From Tridacna crocea (Eukaryota > Mollusca > Bivalvia > Cardiida > Cardiidae), in the NCBI GenBank assembly GCA_943736015.1, contig OX031064.1, positions 34,523,361 through 34,587,360 on the forward strand: a stretch of 64,000 bases of DNA, given 5' to 3'. This document shows positions 30,922 to 41,434 of this stretch, piece by piece; within the stretch, counting starts at the first letter, position 1, and each line of letters opens with the position of its first letter. A program made the position numbers and the translations under genes. The notes under the pieces were generated by a model, which was not told the origin of the DNA, ran no database searches, and saw nothing but the letters and a program-made list of their open reading frames with translations.

Positions 30922-31204
30922 TTCTCTCCTTTTCTTTTTGTTAATACATGTATGCATTTCCATGATGTTTTGTTTGCACAATGTGCACCTGTGTTCGGAC
31001 CAAGGGAGGGGCCTTTGCATTTTCGACTTGTAATTGCAAGGGCCTCTTTCGGGTTGGAATTTGGCTGCACATTGGCTCTTTTTCTAATTAGTTTGATTAT
31101 ATGTGTCTTTTTCTTTTCTTTCTTTCTTTTCTTCCTTTTTCTATATTTTGTATTTTCATTGTTGTTATGAAGCTCGCCAATTTGGCGGATAAAAAATAAA
31201 ATAA
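30922..31204 (+). mobile_element. 5'-truncated LINE 3' end with A-rich tail
   Basis: A 283-bp insert with a pyrimidine-rich middle and the ending GAAGCTCGCCAATTTGGCGG ATAAAAAATAAAATAATAAA. It is flanked by direct copies of AAATAAGGCATGAACAACAC plus AAAATTACATTCTGT (30886-30921 and 31205-31240). Together the A-rich 3' end, 5' truncation and long target duplication indicate target-primed insertion. Confidence 0.7.
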
Positions 31205-31240
31205 TAAATAAGGCATGAACAACACAAAATTACATTCTGT
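31205..31240 (+). repeat. Target site duplication, right copy
   Basis: Matches 30886-30921; see the enclosed LINE tail. Confidence 0.7.
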
Positions 31241-31956
31241 ATCTCATTTCTGCTTAAGATTTGGGCAAGCAGTTTCTTTTCTTGCTGCATTCTCTTCGTA
31301 AGATGTCTTTTATTCATTCACGGGTATTTTTTTCTCTTACAATCTTTTCCAAAATGAACGACTGGGTCGCAAGAAACATCATCCGCTAACAATATACATT
31401 CAATGCCCTAACAAAAGGGGGTTTTACGCATCTCTATTGTGAATTGAACGAAGCAGATCACTCTATAATTTACATGTATAAATCAATATAACCCATTTAG
31501 TCTAACAATTGCTTGAATCACGTGGTACAAACGTCCTTGAACATGCAAAAAATTTACAAATGGCAAAAACTTTCGACCAAGGAAAGCCTGTCGTATTATC
31601 AAATATTTTCAAAATTTAAAATAACCAACGTTTTGATTGGCTTAACCAAAAGATCTAGCCAATCAGAAGTTGTGTTACAAGAAGGGTTGGTGAATACGGA
31701 TCTCTGATACATGTATTTAGATGGCAGCGGAGGTACAGTCTGCTATATTTTACCCAGGTACATGTATATCATAATCCCGGGTAAAACAATTTATACAGGA
31801 CTGATCGTCCATTTTATCGACAATTATAGGTCGCCACAGTGAATCAATCTTTCTGCATGTCTTCCAAACATCTCCTCATCGACGAAATTTACAGAAACTT
31901 TAATTAAAACAGCCGAATTTCATTCAAACTTACCGGCGTGTTTTCCAATTATGACA
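31241..31956. other. No gene seen; family C half element at about 31510-31703
   Basis: GATTGGCTTAACCAAAAGAT CTAGCCAATCAGAAG and GGTTGGTGAATACGGATC belong to the family C palindrome; the left arm is degraded. Confidence 0.5.
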
Positions 31957-32029
31957 CATCGTCGGTTTACTTCGAAAACCTCGTAACTACAGCTTGTAAC
32001 AAGTTGTAGTTACGAAGTTTTGAAGTAAA
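31957..32029. repeat. Hairpin, family H
   Basis: CGGTTTACTTCGAAAACCTC GTAACTACAGCTTG pairs with TTGTAGTTACGAAGTTTTGA AGTAAAC. Confidence 0.85.
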
Positions 32030-32104
32030 CAACACAGTTCTGTTTCACAGTAATGCCCGTGCTTTGAATTTGTTTTTTTATAACGACCAGTGGTTTTGGG
32101 GCTG

Positions 32105-32333
32105 TTTACCCATTACCACACAATCCCTACTTTTGACGTCCCTGAGAAAGAAGCCATTTGAAAACACTGTGGGAAAAGGAGAAAATGCTGGTAACCAGCA
32201 TTTTCTCCTTTTCCCACAGTGTTTTCTATCCTTCCCAGAACAAATTTCAAATTTTCAGTCACCTTTATTTTGTCGTCTACAAATGCTTTCAATCTGGACC
32301 AGCCTAAAATTTTCTCGTGTGGTAAAGAATTAA
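32105..32333 (+). mobile_element. PBM-A MITE
   Basis: Left TTTA, right TTAA 32330-32333. The stem has ACACTGTGGG matched by CCCACAGTGT. Confidence 0.91.
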
Positions 32334-32400
32334 TGACTTTTCAATATAATATTTGAGTGGTAATTTCCCATACTGCAGTGATTACCGAGTGATATATGGC

Positions 32401-32735
32401 AAGGCCGTCGGAAGCGGTCCGGCCGGTCCGGCCATGGCCGGACCAAATTTTCGGCTGAAAATGAAAAATGGCCGGACCAATTTTCGAAAAAAAAAAAAAA
32501 ATGCGCAATATAAACCTTTAAAATGCGCCAGAATGCACCAGAAAGCGTCTTATTTCAAAATTTTTCTGGGGGAGCATGCCCCCGGACCCCCCTGGCATGG
32601 GCTTAAAAGCGTAATATAAACCTCAAAAAATGTTCTAGAATGCACCAGGGAGCGTCTTATTTTTCAACTTATTTTTCGCAACTTCGTCGCTCGCCATACT
32701 GGCCGGACCAAATGAAATTTCCTTCCGACGGGCCT
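32401..32735. mobile_element. Small transposon K with AGGCC(C)GTCGGAAG ends
   Basis: AGGCCGTCGGAAG left and CTTCCGACGGGCCT right. Internal GGCCGGACCA repeats and GGGGGAGCATGCCCCCGGAC. Possible 8-bp flanks ATATGGCA/GTATGGTG differ only by transitions, hinting at a hAT-like target duplication (inference). Confidence 0.65.
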
Positions 32736-32784
32736 GTATGGTGTTTTGTAGGCTCTACAATAATTAGAGGCTGTGTAATTAACC

Positions 32785-32912
32785 CATGTAGCTTATATCA
32801 TAGAAATAATATAAGCCATGTAGCTTATATCATAGAAATAATATAAGCCATGTAGCTTATATCATAGAAATAATATAAGCCATGTAGCTTATATCATAGA
32901 AATAATATACGC
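32785..32912. repeat. Minisatellite, 4 x 32 bp
   Basis: The unit CATGTAGCTTATATCATAGA AATAATATAAGC starts at 32785, 32817, 32849 and 32881. The copies are identical except for one change at the last end. Confidence 0.97.
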
Positions 32913-33046
32913 AACACCTGTTACCTTTTATTAACGACAAACTACCATGCGAACAGAAGTTTGTTGAGATCTTGTTTCGAGTCCATCAATGAAGTGCAAC
33001 TTCAACCCTTTGACTGCTTAGCACAATTCACTAACCTTTTTCGAAC

Positions 33047-33110
33047 AGTGTAGATCAAGATCAGACTGCACAGAACGTGTGGTCTGATCATGAATCTACG
33101 CTGTCCGACA
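33047..33110. repeat. Family D palindrome
   Basis: CAGTGTAGATCAAGATCAGA CTGCACAG and reverse match ending AATCTACGCTGTCCG. Confidence 0.8.
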
Positions 33111-33137
33111 AGGAAATATTTTCTCCGAAAAATAAGT

Positions 33138-33361
33138 TTAACTCTTTACCAAACGACAAAATTTTAGGCTTGTCCTAATCGAAAGCATTTGCAGACGACA
33201 AAATAAAAGTGACTAAAATTTTGAAATTTGTTTTGAGAAGGGTAGAAAACATTAGGGAAAAGGAGAAAATGCTGGTACCACCATTTTCTCCTTTTCCCAC
33301 AATGTTTTCTAAAGGCTTCTCTCTTGGGGTCGTCAAAAGTAGGGATTGTGTAATGGGTTAA
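33138..33361 (-). mobile_element. PBM-A MITE
   Basis: TTAA 33138-33141 and 33358-33361. The tip is reduced to CTGGTACCACC. Confidence 0.9.
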
Positions 33362-33677
33362 AATAACGTAATTCGTGATTTTACGAAACCCAGTGAACAC
33401 GAGGTACAAAGTAGCCATAACTAACCATAGGACTTATCTCAGTATTTCGACAACGGTATTTGATTTTTACTCTGTAGTATACATCTTTATAATTCGGACA
33501 AATCTGCAGTATTGTTTTCCGGAAAAAATAGAAAAGACTAAGAAATAGATGGAGAAATGGCATTTCCACACAGGCTTGCTTTTTTTTTCATATTAGAGGA
33601 TAACTGAAGATGCCACAAAATGAAACAAACTACAATGGACATACGATGAAGAAAACAGTCTCTGGATAATGATATTG

Positions 33678-34078
33678 GACATTGTCTCCCGCTAGATGGC
33701 ATTAGAACTAAAGATACTCATCTATCTAATTTGGGCATCCTGGGCACAAACCGGACTACTTTACTACGCGAAAGCCGCAATTTTGAATTTGAAACTTACT
33801 AAAATAAACGTTTACTCAATAAAACCCTTCCTCAGCTGCTATTCATTCAGTTATGGCCAGTTTAGAAAAATCTGGAGCTAAAACAGGCCTGATTTTTGCT
33901 CAAACGCATTGATAAAAGCCATTTTCTCCATTGCTACTTTATAGCGCGTATTACTACAATCCCCATAATATTTGGGGGAGTGATGTGTCATATAAGACAG
34001 GTCGACTCTTCGAAAAATATGACATGCGAAGACAACGCAATATTGGAGAAAAGTTGTAATAGAAGGAAGCTCATTTAG
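33678..34078 (+). repeat. Element L, copy 1
   Basis: TGTCTCCCGCTAGATGGCAT left; TAATTTGGGCATCCTGGGCA, ATAAACGTTTACTCAATAAA and ACTTTATAGCGCGTATTACT are shared, inverted, with 40552-41018. Confidence 0.8.
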
Positions 34079-34124
34079 AGCAGCAGCTCCCATTGTAATA
34101 CATCTTTCTATGGTCTATAGTCTC

Positions 34125-34347
34125 TTAACCCAAACGATAAATTTTGGACCCTTCCAAACCGAAACAGTTTTCAGACGACAATTTTAGATTTGGGGAAAAA
34201 TGGCAGAAAGTTCTCAAAAAGGGTAGAAAACACTGTGCGAAAAGGAGAAATTGCTCGTTACGAGCATTTTCTCCTTTTCCCACAGTGTTTCCAAAACACA
34301 TTTACTGCAGACACGTAAAAACCAGGGCTTGTTTGGGAAAGAGTTAA
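34125..34347 (-). mobile_element. PBM-B MITE
   Basis: TTAA 34125-34128 and 34344-34347; tip CTCGTTACGAG. Confidence 0.92.
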
Positions 34348-34489
34348 CAAACAATCTGGAATTTAAATAAACCTGATGAGGTAGAATTTTAAAACTTTGT
34401 AAGAAAAGACTGCTTTCAGTATTTTTTTCCTTTTCAGCACAACAATAACAATATTTACCCCTTCAACCGTTTAACACATAATCTCGACT

Positions 34490-34662
34490 TTAACCCTTAA
34501 CCAAACAATCCCTGGGTTTTACGACTCAAAGGACCCTTCTAAAAACATTGTGGGAAAAGGAGAAAATGCTGGTTACCAGCATTTTCTCCTTTTCCCACAA
34601 TGTTTTCAAAAGGCTTCTATGATAGGGTCGCTAAAACAAGGAATTGTTTGGGAAAGGGTTAA
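34490..34662. mobile_element. Symmetric PBM, two short arms (173 bp)
   Basis: TTAA 34490-34493 and 34659-34662. Both arms are short-arm type (CCAAACAATCCCTGG left; CAAGGAATTGTTTGG right), so the long arm is missing. Confidence 0.88.
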
Positions 34663-34778
34663 AGGGAATAAACTTGTGTAAATAAAAAGAATAAACAGAA
34701 ACTCTTAACTAGGAGGACAAAAGAAAAACATTTAGTGTCGTGTAAAAATTCCATAATTGTTGTATGTTTCCTCATTTA

Positions 34779-35010
34779 CTGGTCTGCAACATGGGAAAAG
34801 GGGAATTCAAACGTCGGCGTAAAAAGTCCTCCCGGATAAGCCTGCGCAGATCGAAAACGACAATTTCCGTTTTTATCTAATTTTCTATTTTGCGATAGTG
34901 CGCTGAGGAATAAAATGTGATGTAATCGTAATTGCGGACTGCGCAGGCTGATCTGATACAATACTCCTCGCAAATGTCCCAATGCCCCCTTTTCGCGTGT
35001 TGCAGCTGGC
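34779..35010. mobile_element. Family O element, diverged
   Basis: CTGGTCTGCAACATGGGAAA left, TTCGCGTGTTGCAGCTGG right. Palindromic CGGATAAGCCTGCGCAG and CTGCGCAGGCTGATCTG modules inside. Confidence 0.7.
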
Positions 35011-35159
35011 CAATTTTAGAAATCACCTTCGAAAGTTTCCTTTCCTAGGGTACTCTATCACTTATAATTAGTCCCGCCAAGTTCATCTGACCAATTTTAC
35101 TGTATTTTAAAACATATTGACCCATTAATATTGCTGTACAAGCGCTTTTTTAAATTTTT

Positions 35160-35385
35160 TTGACCCATTACCAAACGATATTTTAGACTGGTTTAAATTG
35201 AAAGCATTTGCAGACGACAAAATAAAAGTTACTAATAAATTTGAAATTTGTTTTGTGAAGGGTAGAAAACATTGTGGGAAAAGGAGAAAATGCTGGTTAC
35301 CAGCATTTTCTCCTTTTCCTACAATATTTTCTAAAGGCTTCTTTCTCAGGGGCGTCAAAATAGGAATTGTGTGGTAATGGGTTAA
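35160..35385 (-). mobile_element. PBM-A MITE
   Basis: TTGA left, TTAA 35382-35385 right. Confidence 0.9.
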
Positions 35386-35713
35386 ATCAATGACAAATTT
35401 AAGGAAGGGGAAATAATAATTTTTTTTAAGAGTATAAAAAATATGTTAAAAAAAAAACATGTTAGTCAGTTGTTACACGTTATTTCTCCTTTTTCCTGCA
35501 ATATTTTCCAAAACTATAACTTCCATATGTGTGGGTTAGCTGTACCATACAGTATAAAGTTTATCTTATTTTACAACTGTTATCCACAGTGTGTTAATTT
35601 GTTTACGCCAAAGGACAAATCCCCGTAACCCTTTCATCGCAAAATTTATAACTGAGACACGCTCTGGTAAAAGGGGGCTTAATGCATCTCCCTAATACAT
35701 TATTTCAAACAAG

Positions 35714-36357
35714 TCATCGTACATCTTCGCGAGCCAAAGTTACGATCACTACGTGGATCTTACCTTGGCTGACTGAGCCCGATTTCGAGATTCCTGCGAT
35801 GCGCCCTCTATTGGATGCTGGTTATTAACCCCCTTTACATCATATTTCTAAAAGTCAATGAAATATCGTTTAACCCTTTCCCAAACAAGCCCTGGTTTTT
35901 ACGTGTCTGCAGTAAAAGTCTTTTGAAAACACTGTGGGAAAAGGAGAAATTGTTCGTAACGAGCAATTTCCCCTTTTCCCTCAGTGTTTTCTACCCTTTT
36001 TTGAACTTTCTGCCATTTTCTGCAAATCTAAAATTGTCGTCTGCAAATTTTTTCATTTTGGAAGGGTTCAAAATTTATCGTTTGGGAAAGGGTTAACAAA
36101 CCGCTTACGAATACACATGAAGCGATAAGCAGACATCCACGTAGGTTTTCATGTTTACCTTCTATTCGAAAGGTAGAGACATTGTTCTATTTTTATCAAA
36201 GATGAAATGCTACGAGCGATTTCATTCGTTGCAGTTAGAGCTGGCTGCATCCAATGAAAACGCATATCGGGCGAATGTAAAAATCAAGCTCGATCCGCCA
36301 AGGGTAGAGTAGCGTAGTGAATCGTCAGCCTTGGCTTGCGAAGATGTTCATCGTATA
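35714..36357. mobile_element. Element J with about 60-bp inverted ends, carrying a nested PBM-B
   Basis: ATCGTACATCTTCGCGAGCC left; GGCTTGCGAAGATGTTCATC GTAT right. The similarity extends through CACTACG, CCTTGGC and GATTT. Without the insert the element is about 415 bp. Confidence 0.72.
35870..36096 (+). mobile_element. PBM-B MITE nested in element J
   Basis: TTAA 35870-35873 and 36093-36096; tip CTCGTAACGAG; stem ACACTGTGGG with a one-base mismatch (CCCTCAGTGT). Confidence 0.93.
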
Positions 36358-36410
36358 GTTATGGATCCGTAATATCCAGAGTTTTTTTTAAACAACCTAA
36401 TTAACCCTTT

Positions 36411-36611
36411 ACGCCGTAGATACTCATTTCTACACATTGCTTGTAGGAGTCTTTGGAAAACATGTGGCAAAAGGTGAAATTTCACCTTTTGTCACAATGT
36501 TTTCTATGCTATCAAAAGGTGTAATTTACACATAAGAAACGGCTCCCTCCTTGCTGTTATTTAGGGTCAGTTAGAGATGCCATAGAAGTGCCTTATGGAG
36601 TAGAGGGTTAA
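36411..36611 (+). mobile_element. PBM-C MITE, hairpin tip deleted
   Basis: TTAA 36411-36414 and 36608-36611. Stem GTGGCAAAAGGTGAAA joins TTTCACCTTTTGTCAC directly, lacking the tip present at 44257-44485. Confidence 0.88.
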
Positions 36612-36690
36612 TCACGAAGTAGACTAGTCCTTGGCCATACAGAAGACTGACCAATCGCAAAAAGTTTTAGCCCAGGTCAGCCATACATTT
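36612..36690. repeat. Family F fragment
   Basis: AGTAGACTAGTCCTTGGCCA and TTTTAGCCCAGGTCAGCC; compare 46439-46652. Confidence 0.5.
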
Positions 36691-36696
36691 TTTTCT

Positions 36697-36927
36697 TTAA
36701 CCCTTTACCAAACGAAAAAATTTTAGACTGGTCCAAATTGAAAGCAATTGCAGACGGCAGAATTAAAAATTGATTGAAAATTTGAAATTAGTTTTGTGAT
36801 GGGTAGAAAACTTTGGGGCAAAAGGAGAAAATGCTGGTAACCAGCATTTTCTCCTTTTCCCACAATGTTTTCTAAAGGCTTCTTTCACAGGATCGTCAAA
36901 AGTAGGGGTTGTGTGGTAATGGGTTAA
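36697..36927 (-). mobile_element. PBM-A MITE
   Basis: TTAA 36697-36700 and 36924-36927. Confidence 0.92.
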
Positions 36928-37170
36928 GCCTGTATTTATACCAAACTGTCGTATTTATTTCTTTCACGCCTCATCGCCGATCCTGAATTGTTCATACCGG
37001 GTAACATCGAAAGGGAAAATATTTACCTGTAAAAGATGAACGGAAATCGATGAACCGTCGTATTTATGTCTTTTTCTCGTTCACAAACAAGTATACATGT
37101 ACCAATCTCCCCTTGCCTTGTACAAATCGATCGGGTGGTCTCTATTTCTCCTCCGGGTCTCTTTTATTCC

Positions 37171-37177
37171 CTCCCCA

Positions 37178-37212
<35 letters not shown>

Positions 37213-37402
37213 TCTCTCTGGCTCCCTTTCCTTCCCTCTCTTTGACACCCCTTGGTCTCTCTTTCTTTCCCATTCTTCTCTTCCTGCCCCCCTCACTCTT
37301 TCAGTTCCCTTCTATTTCTCCCCCCTTTCCTCGGCATATCCACCCAGTCTCCCTCTCTCTCCATCCGTCTCTCAACCCCCTCCCCCTCTTTCGCTCCCTG
37401 CC
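37171..37402. repeat. (CT)n and pyrimidine-rich tract
   Basis: TCTCTCTCTCTCTCTCTC then mixed CCCT/CTTT. Open frames here read Ser/Leu/Pro repeats and are not genes. Confidence 0.9.
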
Positions 37403-37603
37403 TGCAATTTTGGTCCAAGTATGAATCGTCAACGAAAATGAATTTTAAAACTTCGATAAAAAGTTACCAAATCGCTTCGGACTGTTTCTTTTTGCGACCT
37501 ATATTTGGATCGAATGTACAAGGACAGATTGTCATCTTCATAGTAATTAGAATGGTTTCATTAAATGCATTTTAATGCTCGTATTGTTCACTCAAGAATC
37601 ACA

Positions 37604-37772
37604 GACTGGTATTCTTCAGATCTTTCTTATAGTCTCGTTATATAAGAGTTTCTAAATTTGAAAGTAACACAACTTCTGATTGGTTAAACCAAACGATTTA
37701 ACCAATCAGAAGCATTGTTGTTTCAAATTTAGACAATTCTGGAGAATAATAAAAAGATAGTGAATACAGACC
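37604..37772. repeat. Family C palindrome
   Basis: AAATTTGAAAGTAACACAAC TTCTGATTGGTTAAACC pairs with GATTTAACCAATCAGAAGC...GTTTCAAATTT. Confidence 0.8.
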
Positions 37773-37848
37773 TCATGTCTTCACGGAATCAGACGAAGAG
37801 TAAGCTGGGTTGCCACAATTTAACTAATGCTACACCATGGATCATGGC

Positions 37849-38077
37849 TTAACTTCAAAAGGCAAAATTCTAAATTTGTACAAATTGAAAGAATGTACAA
37901 AGGACAATTCATTTTCTTTTTTTTGCAGATTTACCTTTGAAGAGGCACACACAAAAAAAAAAAAAATGTGGAAAAGACGAAATTGCTGGAAACCAGTGTT
38001 TTTCCTCTTCCAACAATGTTTTCATGGTCTTCCTTCTCAGAGTCGTTACGATTTGAGATTGTGTGGTGAAGGGTTAA
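37849..38077 (-). mobile_element. PBM-A MITE, diverged
   Basis: TTAA 37849-37852 and 38074-38077. The stem is eroded (GTGGAAAAGACGAAATTGCT). Confidence 0.75.
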
Positions 38078-38321
38078 ACGATGTTTGTCTAGATAGCGAA
38101 ACAACATCTTGTGAACTAAATTCATCATCAACATTATGCGACATATTGTACAAAGAAAAACAACAAAAGTTTATAATTCGTTCTTCGTGACTAAATTACT
38201 GAGCTTTTGCAATCATGAGGTCTTGAATTCGATCCTCAACAGTAGCACTGGTTCCCATATTCTGATCTGCGCAGGCTGACTTGAGTCGATGCGTTTTGCA
38301 ATTATTGGAGAGGTCATCAGA

Positions 38322-38545
38322 CCTGTCCAACAGCGGTAAGTTTAAAAGGCAGACTGCCACAGAATTCGCTGTCTAATTCTATTTCTTCAAGCGTAATTGT
38401 TGTGATACACAGTCTGTTTCGTCATGGTTTTGTAAATAAAGGGAAATAAAAAAAAAAAACGAAGCAGGAAATAAACGTGGTTTATTTTTATAAATGACGA
38501 ATTTCAGAAAAGATTTAATTTAGTAATTTGTCATATATTATGCTT
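38322..38545 (+). repeat. Dispersed repeat T, copy 2
   Basis: Same order of blocks as 10318-10530, including TACACAGTCTGTTTCGTCAT. Confidence 0.7.
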
Positions 38546-38754
38546 GCCTAGCACAGGTTGCTTATTTAGAAGAGGTGTCCACTTGGACAAGCTTTTACCG
38601 TAAGGACTTGTTTAACAACACATGTAAAATAAACAATATTTCAACCCTTTCACAGTTAAATTAACTAAAATGAAGTTTTCAGTTCGATAGTGAAACCCCT
38701 AAATCTTGCTACTTTCAAAAAATATATCTTGGGGATAATATCTTCCTCTCGGGC

Positions 38755-38836
38755 AGTGTAGATCTAAGATCAGGCTGCACGTTATGTGCAGTCTGATCTT
38801 GATCTGCACTGTCCGCAAAAGGTCAGTGAGTCACGC
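38755..38836. repeat. Family D palindrome with flank
   Basis: CAGTGTAGATCTAAGATCAG ... CTGATCTTGATCTGCACTG then TCCGCAAAAGGTCAGTGAGT, as at 19570. Confidence 0.82.
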
Positions 38837-40059
38837 ATAGTGTTCAGATTTAGGGTTTAGAAAAAATTGTACATGTATGTATTGGACGGTCAAACTGTAT
38901 TTAGTTTACTTCATTACGCTATGTACAACACAATACTAAATATCCAATACATTGTTTAGGTACATATAACGAATACTGAATTATTGACAACCTGGGCAGG
39001 TTTATGTCTGTTTACGTAAACATTAGTACTGTGCGTCTTCGACGTAAAATTGACCATTTGAAATTTCAAGATCTCACAATTTTCTAATAAACGGATATTC
39101 TGCTGAATACATTAAAATGAAAATTTCAAGCTGAAAGCAATTCTGAATAATAAAACATGATTTATTGGCGCGTCGCACTCAGGGGTCTAAGGGTTTCGTG
39201 TTTAGATGTTCTATAACTCTTCACAAAAGGTTTAAACTGCAGATCATAACGATCTTTTTTTTTCTGAAAGGAATCCAAAGCTACATGTACGTCGTGGCGC
39301 TGGGGATCCCTTTTGCAAGGCATTCCTGAACCAAAGGCTGGAATTTATATCTGTAGAAGCATTGTTGGAAAAGGAGTAAATGCTGGTTAAAAGGATTTTC
39401 GCCTATTCCCACAATGTTTTCAAAAAAATTATTTCTCAGAGTTGTTAAAATCCGGGACTTTTAGTATAGGGTTCTGTCGGATGGAACCAAATTATTTGAC
39501 CACGACCCAGTCTACACAAACGGTTTCTGAAGGGAAGAAAGTCAGCAGTATAAATACATGTATATGTATACAACTCGGACGGTAATTCAGTCAGTTACAC
39601 TATCACAGACAGAAACAAAATCACTGTACTTTTATATCGGACAAAAAATTGTTAATTTTCTTCGAAAACTTATCTAAACTCTTAACAAACAAGTACTGTT
39701 TTAACAAGCCTGATAAATAAGCCCATTGAAAACATCGTTGTAAGCATCTTCCTCTTTTTCGTAAGATGCTTTTGTATTATCAATGAAATAATCCGGACAT
39801 TTTATCCACATTAACGTTTTAGTCCGTAAAACTTGTGTTATTTTGGCTAGGTTTTTAATTTTGTCTCTACATAGCGATTTAAATACAGAAATAATGATTA
39901 ATAACAGATGTTTGTAATTTTTTTTACGTTATCGAAAATACCATAAATCACATACCGGATCGAAATAATCCGCGTCAGACATACTTCGTCTGCAGCAAAA
40001 CACACATTGATTTCAATTCTGTTAGGCGCTCCGTGAAGCTATTTTTAGAAAACAACTTC
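38837..40059. other. No gene seen; two PBM remnants
   Basis: Remnants lie at about 39350-39477 (GGAAAAGGAGTAAATGCTGG, CCCACAATGTTTTC) and 39680-39770. The rest is unassigned AT-rich DNA. Confidence 0.5.
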
Positions 40060-40268
40060 ATACCCGACTACGAAATTTTAACTAGGCCAAATTTTAATCA
40101 TTTGAAAGCGGCAAATGAGTTCAATCTCAAATGAAAAGATTTCTTTTTGTCGCTGAAAGGGTAGACATGGAAGAAATATAATTTTACAGCATTTTTTACC
40201 AGTGTTTTCAAAAGCATTTCTGGTGAAAAGAAAAAAAGTTAAACAGAATTGTTGGTAAAGGGTTTTAA
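40060..40268 (-). mobile_element. PBM remnant
   Basis: Degraded long arm (AAATTTTAACTAGGCCAAAT) and stem. The right end GGTAAAGGGTTTTAA is shared with the next copy. Confidence 0.5.
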
Positions 40269-40494
40269 CTCTTTACCAAACGACAAAGTTCTCGACTTGT
40301 CGAAATTCAAAGCATTGGCAGACAACAAAAGAGACGTGACTCAAAACTTAAAACTGGACTTAAGAAGAGAAGAAAACATTGTGGGAAAAGGAGAAAAGGC
40401 TGGTTACCAGCATTTTCTCCAATTCCCAGAATGTTTTCAGAATGCTTCTTTCATCTGGGACGTAAAAAACAGGGGTCCTTTTGTAAAGGGTTTT
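40265..40494 (-). mobile_element. PBM-A MITE sharing a TTAA
   Basis: TTAA 40265-40268 left; right end AAAGGGTTTTT. The stem has two mismatches. Confidence 0.86.
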
Positions 40495-40551
40495 TGTGAC
40501 GGGTTTTAAATCAGGGCAGTGTAATTAACGACACGGTTACCTGGCTCCATT

Positions 40552-41018
40552 CTAAATGGGCAATGAAGGGCTGAAATAAAATTGTTCGAGCTGAACCAAG
40601 GGCGAATTTATTGGCTGCCATGTGCCAATAGTGTCCTAAATTTTCACCCAATAGAGCGGTGTCTGCGCATGTCACATTCTTCGAAGATTCGGCCTGTCTT
40701 ATATGACGCATCACTCTCCCCGATATCGGAGATACTTTAGTAATACGCGCTATAAAGTAGCAATGGGGAAAATGGATTTTATTAATACATTTGAGGAAAA
40801 ATCAGACCTGTTTTCGCACCAGATTTCTCTAAACTGCTGATCATGTCTGAGTGAATCGCACGAGATAGCGTTTTATTGAGTAAACGTTTATTTCAGTTTG
40901 AAATGCAAAGTAACGGTTGTAGGGTAGAAATGTGGTCCGGTTCTGTACACAGGATGCCCAAATTAGATGCATATTTGTAGAATGCCTTCTAGCGGGAGAT
41001 AATGCCCAACACAGTACA
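40552..41018 (-). repeat. Element L, copy 2 (inverted)
   Basis: Reverse complement of 33678-34078 in block order, ending TTCTAGCGGGAGATAATGCC. Confidence 0.8.
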
Positions 41019-41054
41019 GAGCAATGTTCACTATTCTTTTCTGAACATCTTTAA

Positions 41055-41286
41055 TTAACCCTTTTCCACACAATGACGATTTTTGACACCCCTGTGAAAG
41101 AAGCCTTTAGAAAACATTGTGAGAAAAGGAGAAAATGCTGGTAACCAACATTTTCTTCTTTTCCCACAATGTTTTCTACCCTTCCCAAAAAAAATTTCAC
41201 AGTTTCAATCACTTTTATTTTGTCGTCTGCAAATCCTTTCGATTTGGAGAAACCCAATAAAATTTTGTCGTTTGGTAAAGGGTTAA
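41055..41286 (+). mobile_element. PBM-A MITE
   Basis: TTAA 41055-41058 and 41283-41286. Confidence 0.92.
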
Positions 41287-41347
41287 GACATGTACTTGAC
41301 TGTGCTGTAATTATAGGCTGATCCAAATTATAAACATTTGTATACAA

Positions 41348-41434
41348 CATGTCGTCTGTTTACTTCAAAAACCTCGTAACTACAGCTTGTTTCAAACTGT
41401 AGTTACATGGTTTTTGAAGTAAACCGGCGTTATG
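41348..41434. repeat. Hairpin, family H
   Basis: GTTTACTTCAAAAACCTCGT AACTACAG pairs with CTGTAGTTACATGGTTTTTG AAGTAAAC. Confidence 0.85.

Noticed and set aside
31929-31960. Minus-strand donor CCG then GTAAGTTTG with a short ATG frame
   Set aside because: The ATG belongs to a family H hairpin and the phase does not fit the known exons.
37050-37575. Overlapping Ser/Leu/Pro-rich open frames
   Set aside because: Generated by the CT-rich tract; no splice or start support.
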